Positions 1 to 11,099 of a stretch of DNA of 64,000 nt are shown here, in pieces; position 1 is the stretch's first letter, and the number at the start of each line of letters is the position of its first letter. This DNA comes from Pomacea canaliculata. Taxonomy: Eukaryota; Mollusca; Gastropoda; Architaenioglossa; Ampullariidae. The stretch lies in NCBI RefSeq assembly GCF_003073045.1, contig NC_037596.1, forward strand, positions 13,761,950-13,825,949, read 5' to 3'. The translations under genes and the position numbers were made by a program. The notes beneath the pieces are model-generated. The model was not told the origin of the DNA, did not search any database, and saw only the letters and a list, made by a program, of their open reading frames with translations.

Positions 1-388
1 CCTGAAAGATGGTGTAGGCTTGGCTTTGTATGCTGCAGGGATTGTGCCATAACCTAAATCCAGTTTGGTATTATTCTGGGTTGTTGTGCAGGTCACATAC
101 TGATTATACTTTTTGAGAGTCTTCGTCAGATCAAAGTTGTTAAAGTCGCCCAGAAAAAATGTTGGTGCATCTGGTGACAAGGAATTGAATCTGTGTCACA
201 TCAGCAATGATCATCCAGGCAGACATAGCATTTGCTCTAGGGTGAATATACACTACTCTGAAGAACAGTCCTGGAAATTCCATAGGTAGGTAGAAAGGGC
301 AAAGGGAGACTGACAACAATTCGATATCCGTGGTGCAGATTGATTCAGGCACTACTACAATTTTACAGTATCTTTCATTAACATACAA
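1..388 (-). mobile_element. LINE endonuclease fragment (CR1/L2-type)
   Basis: The minus strand reads as the apurinic-type endonuclease of a CR1/L2-like non-LTR retrotransposon. Seen in order are a run ending in VNERYCKIVVVPESICTTD, then ELLSVSLCPFYLP, VVYIHPRANA, a GDFNNFDLTKTL block (family form GDFNHCSLxKTL) and YNQYVTCTTTQ. These are the usual middle blocks of this domain. The C-terminal SDH block and the reverse transcriptase would lie outside the window at lower coordinates. The reading frame shifts at the join to the tandem array, so this is a dead copy. The family is recognised from its motifs; the CR1 versus L2 placement is uncertain. Confidence 0.75.
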
Positions 389-3300
389 ACACCGCCTCCA
401 ATTGATTTACTGGTGACCACTGCGGATTGGTCACAGCGATATGGAAGACGAATCCGGAAATAAACAGCTCATCACCATTGATAGTGAAGACTGGCTGTTC
501 ATTAAATTTGGCATGAAGATCCCTTAGTTGGCATTCCACTTTAAGCTTACCTATGGACTTAATATGGTTTAAGGCACGGTCATATTGACTGACTAAGTCT
601 GATGGCTGACATAACGACTCATTTTGCTCCATCAGCCACTGCTGTAATAGGCAAATATCATAAATGATTCGCTCTTCTTTTTCTTGCCCACGATTGTAGT
701 CTGCGGCACAGTTGGCTGCCCTCACTTGCTCTGAATTCAGTTCTGGTGCTATACATGTGTACAGAGCTGACTCTGGGTCTCTAAATTCGGCTGCTGAAGT
801 ATTTGGAAATACATTTTTTAGTAATCCAATGACAGACTGCAGCTGTGTGTTGGTTGTCCGAAGCTTCTTTGCAAATTTCTGGGCAATTTTTTAACATACA
901 AACACCGCCTCCAATTGATTTACTGGTGACCACTGCGGATTGGTCACAGCGATATGGAAGACTGAATCCGGAAATAAACAGCTCATCACCATTGATAGTT
1001 GAAGACTGGCTGTTCATTAAATTTGGCATGAAGATCCTTAGTTGGCATTCCACTTTAAGCTTACTATGGACTTAATATGGTTTAAGCACGGTCATATTGA
1101 CTGACTAAGTCTGATGGCTGACATAATGAGCATTTTGCTCCATCAGCCACTGCTGTAATAGGCAAATATCATAAATGATTCGCTCTTCTTTTCTTGCCCA
1201 CGATTGTAGTCTGCGGCACAGTTGCTGCCCTCACTTGCTCTGAATTCAGTTCTGGTGCTATACGTGTGTACAGAGCTGACTCTGGGTCTCTAAATTCGGC
1301 TGCTGAAGTATTTGGAAATACATTTTTTAGTAATCCAATACCGACTGCAGCTGTGTGTTGGTTGTCCGAAGCTTCTTTGCAAATTTTCTGGGCATTTTTT
1401 TAACATACAAACACCGCCTCCAATTGATTTACTGGTACCACTGCGGATTGGTCACAGCGATATGGAAGACTGAATCCGGAAATAAACAGCTCATCACCAT
1501 TGATAGTGAAGACTGGCTGTTCATTAAATTTGGCATTGAAGATCCCTTAGTTGGCATTCCACTTTAAGCTTACCTATGACTTAATATGGTTTAAGGCAAC
1601 GTCATATTGACTAAGTCTGATGCTGACATAATGACGCATTTTGCTCCATCAGCCACTGCTGTAATAGGCAAATATCATAAATGATTCGCTCTTCTTTTTC
1701 TTGCCCACGATTGTAGTCTGCGGCACAGTTGGCTGCCCTCACTTGCTCTGAATTCAGTTCTGGTGCTATACGTGTGTACAGAGCTGACTCTGGGTCTCTA
1801 AATTCGGCTGCTGAAGTATTTGGAAATTCATTTTTTAGTAATCCAATGACAGACTGCAGCTGTGTGTTGGTTGTCCGAAGCTTCTTTGCAAATTTCTGGG
1901 CAATTTTTTAACATACAAACACCGCCTCCAATTGATTTACTGGTGACCACTGCGGATTGGTCACAGCGATATGGAAGACTGAATCCGGAAATAAACAGCT
2001 CATCACCATTGATAGTGAAGACTGGCTGTTCATTAAATTTGGCATGAAGATCCCTTAGTTGGCATTCCACTTTAAGCTTACCTATGGACTTAATATGGTT
2101 TAAGGCACGGTCATATTGACTAAGTCTGATGGCTGACATAATGACTCATTTTGCTCCATCAGCCACTGCTGTAATAGGCAAATATCATAAAATGATACGT
2201 CGCTCTTCTTTTTTCTTGCCCACGCATTGTTAGTCTGCGGGCCACAGTTGGAAGACTGCCCTCACTTGCTCTGAATTCAGTTCTGGTGCACGTATATGAC
2301 GTGTGTACAGAGCTGACTCTATCATAAATGATCGCTTTCTTTTTCTTGTCTCTAAATTCGCTGCTGAAGTATTTGGAAATACATTTTTTAGTAATCCAAT
2401 GACAGACTGCAGCTGTGTGTTGGTTGTCCGAAGCTTCTTTGCAATTTCTGGGCAATTTTTTTAACATACAAACACCGCCTCCAATTGATTTACTGGTGAC
2501 CACTGCGGATTGGTCACAGCGATATGGAAGACTGAATCCGGAAATAAACAGCTCATCACCATTGATAGTGAAGACTGGCTGTTCATTAAATTTTGGCATG
2601 AAGATCCCTTAGTTGGCATTCCACTTTAAGCTTACCTATGGACTTAATATGGTTTAAGGCACGGTCATATTGACTGACTAAGTCTGATGGCTGACATAAC
2701 GACTCATTTGCTCCATCAGCCACTGCTGTAATAGGCAAATATCATAAATGATTCGCTCTTCTTTTTCTTGCCCACGATTGTAGTCTGCGGCACAGTTGGC
2801 TGCCCTCACTTGCTCTGAATTCAGTTCTGGTGCTATACGTGTGTACAGAGCTGACTCTCGGTCTCTAAATTCGGCTGCTGAAGTATTTGGAAATACATTT
2901 TTTAGTAATCCAATGACAGACTGCAGCTGTGTGTTGGTTGTCCGAAGCTTCTTTGCAAATTTCTGGGCAATTTTTTAACATACAAACACCGCCTCCAATT
3001 GATTTACTGGTGACCACTGCGGATTGGTCACAGCGATATGGAAGACTGAATCCGGAAATAAACAGCTCATCACCATTGATAGTGAAGACTGGCTGTTCAT
3101 TAAATTTGGCATGAAGATCCCTTAGTTGGCATTCCACTTTAAGCTTACCTATGGACTTAATATGGTTTAAGGCACGGTCATATTGACTGACTAAGTCTGA
3201 TGGCTGACATAACGACTCATTTTGCTCCATCAGCCACTGCTGTAATAGGCAAATATCATAAATGATTCGCTCTTCTTTTTCTTGCCCACGATTGTAGTCT

Positions 3301-3602
3301 GCGGCACAGTTGGCTGCCCTCACTTGCTCTGAATTCAGTTCTGGTGCTATACGTGTGTACAGAGCTGACTCTGGGTCTCTAAATTCGGCTGCTGAAGTAT
3401 TTGGAAATACATTTTTTAGTAATCCAATGACAGACTGCAGCTGTGTGTTGGTTGTCCGAAGCTTCTTTGCAATTTTCTGGGCAATTTTTTAACATACAAA
3501 CACCGCCTCCAATTGATTTACTGGTGACCACTGCAGATTGGTCACAGCGATATGGAAGACCGAATCCGGAAATAAACAGCTCATCACCATTGATAGTCAA
3601 GA
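381..3602 (-). repeat. Tandem array of ~513-bp units derived from a LINE 5' endonuclease region
   Basis: The marker acatacaaacaccgcctcc recurs at 381, 894, 1403, 1911, 2464, 2978 and 3492, giving six full units (513, 509, 508, 553, 514 and 514 bp) and a 110-bp partial unit. On the minus strand each unit holds an open stretch of about 160 codons ending in DELFISGFSLPYRCD and SIGGGVCM, the start of the LINE endonuclease domain found intact at 1-388. Upstream in the unit is a segment with QKFAKKLRTTNTQLQ and NRGQEKEERIIYDICLLQQW, which I do not recognise. The frame changes at every unit junction, so the array is not one long ORF. Units differ mainly by 1-bp indels. Confidence 0.9.
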
Positions 3603-4655
3603 CTGTAGGATCTAGACTATGTCAACAACCTAGGGTTTTCTCCCCTAGGCTCCAAGAAAAGATTGAAAACCTGAGACTGTTTTTTTTATTTCATAATTTT
3701 CTTGTAAAATAGTTTTGAAATGAGAGTGTGACATATAACACCCAGTGTAACAATTTATTTATTTGCAAGTTATATCATTAGGTCTGGTCATTCTTTGCTT
3801 TACATAAATGTATTCTTAAAACAGTGCAGAAATTGAACAATTGGTTTTGTGGTTCCTTTTGAGAATTACAGCAGCCTCCATGCTCTTCGTCTCAAAAGTT
3901 TGTGCTTGTGATGAAACGAAGGCGGCTGTAGAGGGATGGGCCTCACTCGCCCTTAGGGAAAAGGGGTCACTCTGGCTGGCTCGCTCCGCCCGCTTCCACC
4001 CTCACCTCTCATCCGACCGTTCCACACGTCCGCACGCGTACAGACCCACTCACCCGCGTGCGCAAACACAACTGACAAGACAGTTGCACAACAAACAAAT
4101 TATAATTACAAGAAAATTAACAAAGCAAAATAGGTTGACACAAATTTGAGAGCAGACTAAACTTTAGAGGTTAACTAATTGGTACATACGACAGTGTCTG
4201 TACATGTGTCCGTGCCTGATGATGTGAAGATGGGTGTAACTGGCTGTACACACCCGCTGACGTGAAGGTAAGCGTGACTGACTGTGCACACTTTGCAGAC
4301 GAAGAGATAGGTGTGACCTGTAATTATCTACACCGGCTTCAGCTGCTGTTCTGGCTCCACACAACTGTTTGCCAAACAGAACAGTTAAAATAAGCTTTTT
4401 TTTATGTTAATGTTTCTTGAGTACCTTGACATCGCACAAATGAGACATAGTTAAAAATGTGCAAAGTTGATTTTTTTTTCCTTTTCTTTTTTTTTAAAAA
4501 TTAATATATGCATCTCGAGTTCAGCATCAGACTGGCTCAGATTTAGAGCACTCCCCAGGGAAACTTCCAAAAGTAGAGTTTGTGAAAGCAGGCTTCTCAT
4601 GTTTTGAAACATTCAGTCCTTGCAGTTGACTGCACAGCAGTGTCTAACTCAATCA
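3603..4655. repeat. Dispersed repeat, copy 1 (partner at 36.6 kb), with an insertion
   Basis: From the words tgtcaacaacctaggg and agattgaaaacctgagactg onward this stretch matches 36,640-37,190, ending with the shared run gttgactgcacagcagtgtc. Copy 1 carries about 447 bp (about 3,907-4,353) missing from copy 2, where the text goes straight from tttgtgct to ccacacagctgtttgcc. No coding potential is convincing on either strand. The family is not recognised. Confidence 0.7.
3907..4353. mobile_element. Unclassified ~447-bp insertion within the dispersed repeat
   Basis: Absent from the second copy of the surrounding repeat (junction near 36,900). The ends share only a gct-like duplication and no inverted repeat is obvious. 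The first half is GC-rich and the second half AT-rich. It could be a truncated retroelement or the ancestral sequence, with copy 2 carrying a deletion. Confidence 0.4.
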
Positions 4656-5713
4656 TTTAAGTCCCTGGTCTCTTATGAGCATGATTAAGACAATCTAGCT
4701 TCTGCACTTTTTGTTCATAATCAGGGTATGAGTTTGTCACGGACCGTCCGCAGACATGCGCATTCTTTCCACAAACAAATATAACCAGATCGCTTGAGGG
4801 TGGGCGTCCCTCCTTAGGGGCACCAATAATTATTAAGAACAAACACGAGTTTAAAAGAGGGCTAAATATTAACAGTAATCCATCCGTCAATAGAATCAAC
4901 ACTCCATCACATACACATCATCAAAGTTTAACAAGTCACTCTGCCGGAATCCACACGGCATCAACCAGAAAGTTACAATAAAAATCCTTGACGCAGTCCG
5001 ACAATTTAGATCCACAGTGGTATCATCATACATAACACATGTACGTTTTTGTCGAAATCCAGTAAGTTAATGACTGTCTATTTTCTGCAGCTCTCCAGTC
5101 CCCGGTTTTATGTAGTCAACTCTAATCCTCTTTCCTATAGTTCAATAAATGGTAAAAAGGGGTTGTTTTTTTTTTTAAACGATACCGATAAGTTGCTGTG
5201 AGGTGGGTGGGTAGAGCAAGATGTAGCTGGGATGAAACTAAAAGGAAGCCTCCCCTCCTCCAGCGGTTAGTCTCAGCTGACCAGGTACCCTCCCTGGTGG
5301 CGGTCAGTGCGTCAGCATAAGGAAGGGAAGGGTAGCCCCCTCCCTACTCACTCGAGTCCACTGCTCCTGCTCGCCAACGTCAGTGTGCAGTTTCATGGCC
5401 CCCAAGAATTTTTGCACGGACTAGAACAAAAGATGGCCACCGCTGTGCCACACACCGATGCTCCCTCTCCGAACCACTGCCTTTTTTTCCTAACGTAATC
5501 TTTTTGACGTCACACCTTATGTCTTTTGCTCAAGGCACTTCCCAAACGACATCCAGACCACTACATTAGATCACTGCCTCACCGGCACTTGTCCGTTACA
5601 GAGTTTAAAGCACAAACTACTTTATATGCCATTAGAAAGCATCTCCATATAACAAAAACCAAATTTATTTACAGACCTCTCCCCCCCCCCTACACAATTT
5701 TGGCTGCCTCTGA
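4655..5713 (-). pseudogene. Mutator-like transposase fragment (subfamily 1), split by an inserted element
   Basis: Minus-strand translation shows YPDYEQKVQKLDCLNHAHKR (4,655-4,734) and, beyond the insertion, VNKFGFCYMEMLSNG (5,615-5,690). In the copy at 37.8-38.0 kb these blocks are contiguous, as KFGFCYMDMLSDGDSSAYKA followed by NPHPDYEQKVQKIDCLNHAH. These are the central blocks of animal Mutator-like transposases (LSDGDSKAY and CxNHxxKRLGTALRKL). The blocks that should follow are missing, so this is a relic. The interrupting 866-bp element is listed separately. Confidence 0.75.
4735..5600. mobile_element. LTR-like or non-autonomous element nested in the Mutator-like fragment
   Basis: The ends form a short inverted repeat, TGTCACGGAC at the left and GTCCGTTACA at the right (one mismatch), flanked by the 5-bp direct repeat GAGTT at 4,730-4,734 and 5,601-5,605. 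The uninterrupted target is visible in the paralogous copy near 37,920. TG...CA ends with a 5-bp target duplication suit a solo LTR of a Gypsy-type element, but a non-autonomous DNA transposon remains possible. No coding capacity is evident. The interior contains gacgtc words and a short poly-T tract. Confidence 0.6.
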
Positions 5714-6195
5714 CCGTTTTTATTCGAAACAACAAGTCATACCAGAAGCACAAGGAAACAAGGAATTTGAAATTTTTCAGTTCGTTAGCCAGTGATTCAG
5801 TTTTTGGATCGTTCGTTTCCTCCGACAGTTTGACCAATGCATCATAAAAGTTTCCAGCCTGATACCTCAGCTTTCCTATCCCCAAAAAACATGTCACAAT
5901 TGCCTGTAGCGCAACATGCAGGACAAGTGAAGAAAAAGAACAAATCAATTAAAGATTTCAACTCAACAAAACAACGTTCTTTTATGTTACAGTTTTCAAT
6001 CTCATGACTCGTTTCAATTCAAAAAAGTTGTCACAATCGTACTAGTTTGTCAACAAACTTGTCAGAAATACCAGTCGTAGAAGTGCTTGCCGTCTCGATA
6101 ATATCGATGCCATCTGACCTGTCACAATCGGAGTTGCGTCTTTTAGCCCATCGTGCGTCAAGCGCCTTTTGACACTGTGCCTTTCAAGACAGGTG
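5714..6195. other. Repeat-derived stretch without supportable gene
   Basis: From 5,714 the homology to the 38-kb Mutator copy stops. The minus-strand ORF covering 5,720-5,948 (with LVKLSEETNDPKTESLANEL) has exon-like composition but matches no family I know. The remainder, to 6,195, shows nothing. Confidence 0.4.
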
Positions 6196-6199
6196 TCCT

Positions 6200-6565
6200 C
6201 TACCATAAGGCATTCTCTTCACTTTCATATTCATAGCCTGCCTCCCGTCTAGGAGAAGTCCAGGCCAAAGAGGTGTGTTGATAAAAATGACTTGCAGTAG
6301 CTGCTTCAACTTTCAAAAGGTGCCTTTCCTCTGTACAGCGTGCAGCCATATCTTTTATGTATATTATTTTCCTCTGAATGTCTGAGATCCCTGGTAATTT
6401 CGAAAATACCTGACAATCCTCAGAGAAAACGGCTTTAAAGCTAAGGGTTGCTGGCAAGGTGGCTTTAACATTGCTATAGCTGTTGTAGTTAGGGATTAGC
6501 AATTTTATTTTGTTGTTAAGTTTTAGAAACAGTCTTGCTGATTTTCTTGGCCACCTCCTGTCCAC
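6200..6565 (-). pseudogene. Exon-like ORF, probably a terminal exon of a transposon gene
   Basis: A minus-strand ORF of about 120 codons begins right after a good splice acceptor (atttgcag/GTGGAC) and ends at a stop codon. It reads VDRRWPRKSARLFLKL near the start, SDIQRKIIYIKDMAARC in the middle and ends EYESEENALW. Composition looks coding rather than random. It lies between fragments of Mutator-like transposase on the same strand, so it may belong to that or to another transposon gene. I do not recognise the family. Confidence 0.4.
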
Positions 6566-7229
6566 CTGCAAATAAATACCAACATTAACAGTAAGCAAAC
6601 ATTAACACTTTTAGCTTGCTCATTCTATAGATTAAATATAACTGTGGTCGTCATTTCCATACAGTCTAGTCAATTCTGTCTCCAAGTGTCATATTGGCAG
6701 TGTTGCGTGGTGATGTGGTTGTTTCGGAGTGCGCCTTGCGGCCCACCACCTCCGACTTCAGCTCTCGTGGACCACTCTTTGTCTGGTCTCTACCCTTCGA
6801 CCTGTCTGACATGGGTGACCCTGCTAGGAGCTGATGCTCCTGTCGGCATAGGTCTTAGGGTCATCGAGACACGCAAGCCCCCCGACCGTGGCAAGATGGT
6901 GATCCAACAGGGGGATATATACAGTCTAGTCACAAACAAAAATCTATTCGAATTTTCTACTATAAATTGTACATATGTGCTGCATGCAGCTGCATCAAGC
7001 TGCTCCTTCTTTCTGCAGCAACAGCCCTGAGCTTGCTGATATGGGTTCTGCGGTGGCTATCAACAGCACTGGACAAAGCCTGCCTATACTCACAGCCGCA
7101 GAGCATTCAAGCGAAGCAAATCCTGAACTACAGGAGCTAAATGGATAGAAGCATGCTTTTACTAAACCTTAAACATCATGGCGATTATTCTTGAAATTGC
7201 TTACCCTGTTGTATCTGCACAGTTCTAAT

Positions 7230-7384
7230 GAAAATGTCACACCTAATCATCATACTAACCTTAATATCATAAAAAAAAAAATACATAGTAAAACTTACAA
7301 AAAATATAAAGTAAAAATATCGAAGATTTAATCTTGTACAGAATCTGAGAAATCATTAATAGATTGCACCAAAGCATGAAAAAT
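7230..7384 (-). repeat. Intron sequence of the Mutator-like element, empty-site copy
   Basis: This matches 38,788-38,900 closely (ctaaccttaatatcat, acagaatctgagaaatcatt). It contains, at about 7,249-7,254, the uninterrupted form of the site into which the LTR-like element at 38,282 was inserted. Confidence 0.6.
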
Positions 7385-7590
7385 CACTTACCTGTCACTT
7401 TTTTGTCCTGATTCTGAAAAGTCAATAGGGCTATGCCCATAACAGTGGAGAAAGTTTGCAATGTAACATGGCTTCCTCCTGTTTTCGTGACTAAAAAGTG
7501 TCATTCGTTGGTTCACTTCAAAGGGCTCTTTTGTGCTTTCAATGCCTTTGACAGTGACTGGTAATTCTAACAGTAGATTGTTGTCCTAGA
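7385..7590 (-). pseudogene. Mutator-like transposase N-terminal exon (subfamily 1, copy I)
   Basis: The minus strand reads LLELPVTVKGIESTKEPFEV, then NQRMTLFSHE, followed by a block ending HSPIDFSESGQK and a donor-like gtaagtg. The copy at 38.9-39.1 kb reads FEVNQPMTLFSHETGESHAT with FSTVMGIP. This is the conserved FEVNRRxxxAMRxIGxGxxxLxxFxxxMxMP block upstream of the catalytic region in animal Mutator-like transposases. The match continues through the following intron sequence to 7,230, so the whole region is one old element copy. Confidence 0.65.
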
Positions 7591-7734
7591 GTACTTGGCA
7601 AACCCACTGCTCTTCCATGCAATGGGCACTGGTCTCTCAAGCATGGCAAAAGGACTCTCTCCCTATTTCATCTTACCTGGCCGATATATATACCTATACA
7701 ATAAATTTCTATCCCCACCTCATTCAGAAACAAT

Positions 7735-7950
7735 AGAAACAGGTCATTGGCCTCAGGTGGGGCATGAACATCATTTGAGCTGTGTCTTCACAGCAAATAA
7801 CATTCAATGTTTCATTGAATACACAAACCGTTAGATGTGCAGAAAGAATACATGCAATGTTGTACATAATGGTGATATTCTGTGGATGCTCTTCTAGCAC
7901 TTTCTTCATCTGGGGGATAGCATATCTCGATCTAAAAACAGCAGAACTGT
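7735..7950 (-). pseudogene. Possible KDZ-type (Kyakuja/Dileera/Zisupton) transposase fragment
   Basis: The minus strand reads SRYAIPQMKKVLEEHPQNIT followed by IMYNIACILSAHL. KDZ transposases carry a similar arrangement, a lysine-rich helix followed by xxYDIGCxLxxHL. Only this block is visible and flanking reading frames close quickly, so the assignment rests on one motif and is tentative. A chance ORF within another repeat is the alternative. Confidence 0.3.
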
Positions 7951-8189
7951 GTCATATTGATATGCATGTTCTGTGCTGTGAAGGCTGGAAAAAACATAAG
8001 ACATGGGAACTGCTCAAGATGACTGGGTGGTGGGGGTTGTGGGGTGACAACAACAGTCCAGCATAAACAGTGTGGGAACTCATGCCTGCTGCATGCACAG
8101 CAAAACACAGCTGTTTTGTCAAGCTCGTCGGTTCGGGGCTTAGACCTGTAACTTCTTGCCTGAAAGTCACTATAGTCTAGTAAAAATAA

Positions 8190-9100
8190 TCATGCGAGCA
8201 ATTCAGGTTTGGGTTTGAAGCCACGAAACTGAAGAAACCAAAGAGGTCAGCGTGAGATCTCACACTTTACCGTACCATTCAAAATAAACAGATCCTATAA
8301 TGTTAAAACTGACCTGCTAATGAAAAAGTATTGAAAATAAAATCCACTGCTGCTATTTCCACATACATTGCATTTATTCTTCAGTGTCCCACAGTAGTAT
8401 ACTCATATCCGCCACCACTGGTGATTGTACGCCATCATCAGCACGCAAACTTGGTTCTCCTGCCACACTGCACAAGGACATTTGTATAGATGGAATACAT
8501 CGTTGTACTATAATCATATCGTGAAACTGAAGAAACCAAAGATTTAAGCGAGAGACCTCACACTGTACTGTGCTTTGCTTCCAGAAGTAACAGACCCATT
8601 GGAATACTGTATTGGTCAAACTGATCTGTTTTTGTACACATTACTCAAAAAAAAAACCTGTATGTAGTAACACATATCCTGCACCATGGTGTTTTGTACT
8701 TTTGAAGCTATGAAACTGAAGAAACCAAAGAGGTCAGCGTGAGATCTCACACTTTACTGTACCATTCAAAATAAACAGATCCCATATTGTTAACACTGAT
8801 CCGCTTCTGTAAAAAATATTGAAAATTAAATCCACTGCTGCTATTTCCACATACATTGCATTTATTCTCCAGTGTCCCACAGAAGTATATCATATATCAT
8901 ATACTCAAATATCTGCCACCACTGGTGCTTGTTGGTCATCTGCAGCATGCAGACTCGGTTCTCCTGCCACACTGCACAAGGACATTTGTATAGATGGATT
9001 TCATTGTCGTACCATAATCATATCTTGAAACTGAACAAACCAAAGATTTAAGCGAGAGACCTCGCACTGTACTGTGTTTTGCCTCCAGAATTAACAGACC
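8190..9100 (-). repeat. Repeated exon-like module array, copy A
   Basis: The word gaaaccaaaga occurs about every 190-310 bp (8,233, 8,532, 8,725 and a variant at 9,038). On the minus strand it forms ctttggtttcttcag/TTTC, a good splice acceptor. Two module types alternate, one reading on into ATGGCTTCAGAC-like text and one into CACGATATGATTAT. Intervening sequence such as tactgtattggtcaaactga is shared with copies at 21.0-22.6 kb and 44.9-45.3 kb. No long ORF crosses the modules. Confidence 0.75.
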
Positions 9101-9780
9101 ATTTATGTACAAGGAAAACTAAAAAAAATTTACCTTTGGGCTATAAGTTCCATTTTGATCATCTCCTTGTTGGAGATGATCTTCCTTAATGTCAAGACAC
9201 CATAATAAGAAGGGTGTTTCAAGTTTACACCCTCTGGCATCCCTGTAACTACAACTACAGGTGCCACAGGTTACACTCCTCCTTCCCCAATGCTCTTCCT
9301 GAAATCAAACATTCACACATCAGATAAAGTGGTATAAAATTATCAGAACAATACAGTAAATACATACTTATAATTCTTATAGGATGTTTAAAAGTAACTC
9401 ATTTCCTCAAACAATTGAGTGCTCTAATACTGTACATCTCATGCCCCAAGACAGTAAAAAGATTAACTGCTGTGCTGATACTTGCTATAGCAGTTTCTTA
9501 GCTCATCCTGCATCTACTTGTAATGGAGAAAGCATTTTTTTCCCAGCATATTCTGTAATGACTTCATGGGTTATAGAAATAAGAATACCTATCAGGCTGA
9601 CTGCATTTCCCCTGTAGCATGACACCCTTAACATGTGATTCTGAAACCACCATTTTAGCAGGATTTGAGGCGTAGCCTTATACCATCAAATTGCAAATGT
9701 CACCAAAAAATAGCAACCACTTAATGAACAGCCTGTGATTTAGATTTACATCTTAACAAACACTGAATAACTTAGTTTTT
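9100..9780 (-). repeat. Composite-module segment with conserved exon-like ORF, copy A
   Basis: Minus-strand text at about 9,130-9,245 encodes GMPEGVNLKHPSYYGVLTLR with KIISNKEMIKMELIAQ, followed by a donor-like AAAG/gtaaat. The same segment lies between array and gag in copies B and C. The rest, to 9,780, is AT-rich and shared with 22.8-23.25 kb, without coding signal. Confidence 0.6.
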
Positions 9781-10550
9781 GCATGACGACACGATACCCC
9801 CTCCCTCCCGACGTCACCGGATGCACGCTCGCACCTTCTCACGTGGCCCTCCCGACCACAATGAAAACACATCGGCTTTCCTCGGGCTTGGTTCCGAGCA
9901 GGTTCTGTGCTCGCCTTCTCCTCTCGCTCCTCTTCTTGGGTGCGTGAAGAGTGAGGTTCGCAATAAATGCCCTTCCGCCTCCCTGGCCTCCTAGAACTGC
10001 TGGGCCAAAGTCACTGCCTCCACGCTTTTGGGCATGCGTTCGAACTGGCAGAGGTAGGTCTCCAGGCCATCGTCCTCTTCGAATGGCGGCATCTTAAGGC
10101 GCATCGGTTTATATTCCATGCCTGATGCATTCCGCCTTTTGACTTCGTTACTTATTTTATGCTACCTCCATCTCCTTGCAGAGTTCCTGCTGCCGAATTC
10201 TCTCCGCTCTCTCACCCTCTTCCCGTCGGATCCTTTCCTCTCTTTCTTCTCGCGGGTCCTTTCTCCTTTCAGCCTCTCCTCTCCCCGTGGCGAGCTCCAC
10301 CAGTTCCATACCCGTCAGGCCTGTCTCCCTACCAATGCGCAAGTACATTTCAAAACCGTCTCCCCGGTCTGACCTCCGGGCATCGCTGACAGAGAGGGTG
10401 AAACACGACGTTCAGACTAGAGGCACAGGCCAACCTCCGCGCAGTCCGACTCGTCTTAGCAGCAATTCTGAAACCACGACAAGCTCCTTTCTTGGTGTGA
10501 CAAACACAATTATCTACAAAGGTGTCGACTTTTGTTTGGTCTAAGAAGTA
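9780..10550 (-). mobile_element. Gypsy-type gag fossil, copy A
   Basis: Minus-strand frames carry gag-like text: a charged N-terminal part (MYLRIGRETGLTGMELVELA followed by Glu/Arg-rich sequence), the RLKMPPFEE start of the capsid-like region, and QQFSEARE-like text. It matches copies at 23.3-24.2 and 45.8-46.65 kb. It is broken in several places, with only the gag region present and no pol or LTR attached. The age is old, though the copies are still easily aligned. Confidence 0.7.
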
Positions 10551-10932
10551 ATGCCCCTGCGAAAAGGCTCACAGGGGCTTTGTCCAGTACGTAATTATGC
10601 TCATTTGTATGGAAACAATTTGTTTTTATTTTATGAAATGTATTTTATCATCTCATGATGCAAATGTCAAGCAAGCAGAAAGTATATAAGAACAGAAGTG
10701 TGAATGTTTCAGTCATTGACAGTTAACTTATTTTGTTCTTGTGCACGATAGCTATGACTTTTTGTCATGAACAGTTTAAACTGTCTGGCTTCTTCTTCCA
10801 CCTAGTCAACTGGATTTTCAATATCTACTATGATTTGCCCTATTTTGTGAGAAAACTTCATGGTGAACATGTACCATTAGACTTCAGTTTTAAAAAATAG
10901 ATTTGATGAAAGTGGCCTGCACTGTGTGTAAT
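10550..10932 (-). repeat. Gag-upstream leader segment, copy A
   Basis: Non-coding stretch running from gtctaagaagtaatgcccct to agtggcctgcactgtgtgta. It is shared with 24,345-24,735 and 46,810-47,222 at the same side of the gag fossil, so it belongs to the composite unit. Confidence 0.7.
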
Positions 10933-10934
10933 GG

Positions 10935-11010
10935 GGTTTTCTCGAATTTCCTGGTCGAATACCGATTTGGTCGAAAGTCAAGGCGTTCGAGAACCGAGGC
11001 ATCACTGTAT
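10935..11010. mobile_element. Truncated DNA-transposon end, Tc1/pogo-like
   Basis: Ends in gttcgagaaccgaggcatca followed by ctgta. This is the inverted form of the CAGTGATGCCTCGGTTCTCG type of terminal repeat, abutting a TA dinucleotide. The other end is not visible and only about 75 bp of the element remain. Confidence 0.4.
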
Positions 11011-11099
11011 TTTTCTCACTGGAAGCCATAGTTATGAAGCAAAAGTAAGTCACTTCCTCATTTCAAAATGGGAAACTCCGTGAAAAGCCTAATTTTCAA

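Noticed and set aside
381-3602. A repeat protein encoded by the whole 513-bp array
   Set aside because: The frame changes at each unit junction and stops follow, so no continuous reading exists.
381-3602. CRISPR-like array
   Set aside because: Units are far too long, there are no unique spacers and the DNA is animal.
10118-10544. Plus-strand Ser/Pro-rich ORFs over the gag fossil
   Set aside because: They are the complement of the Glu/Arg-rich gag linker on the minus strand.
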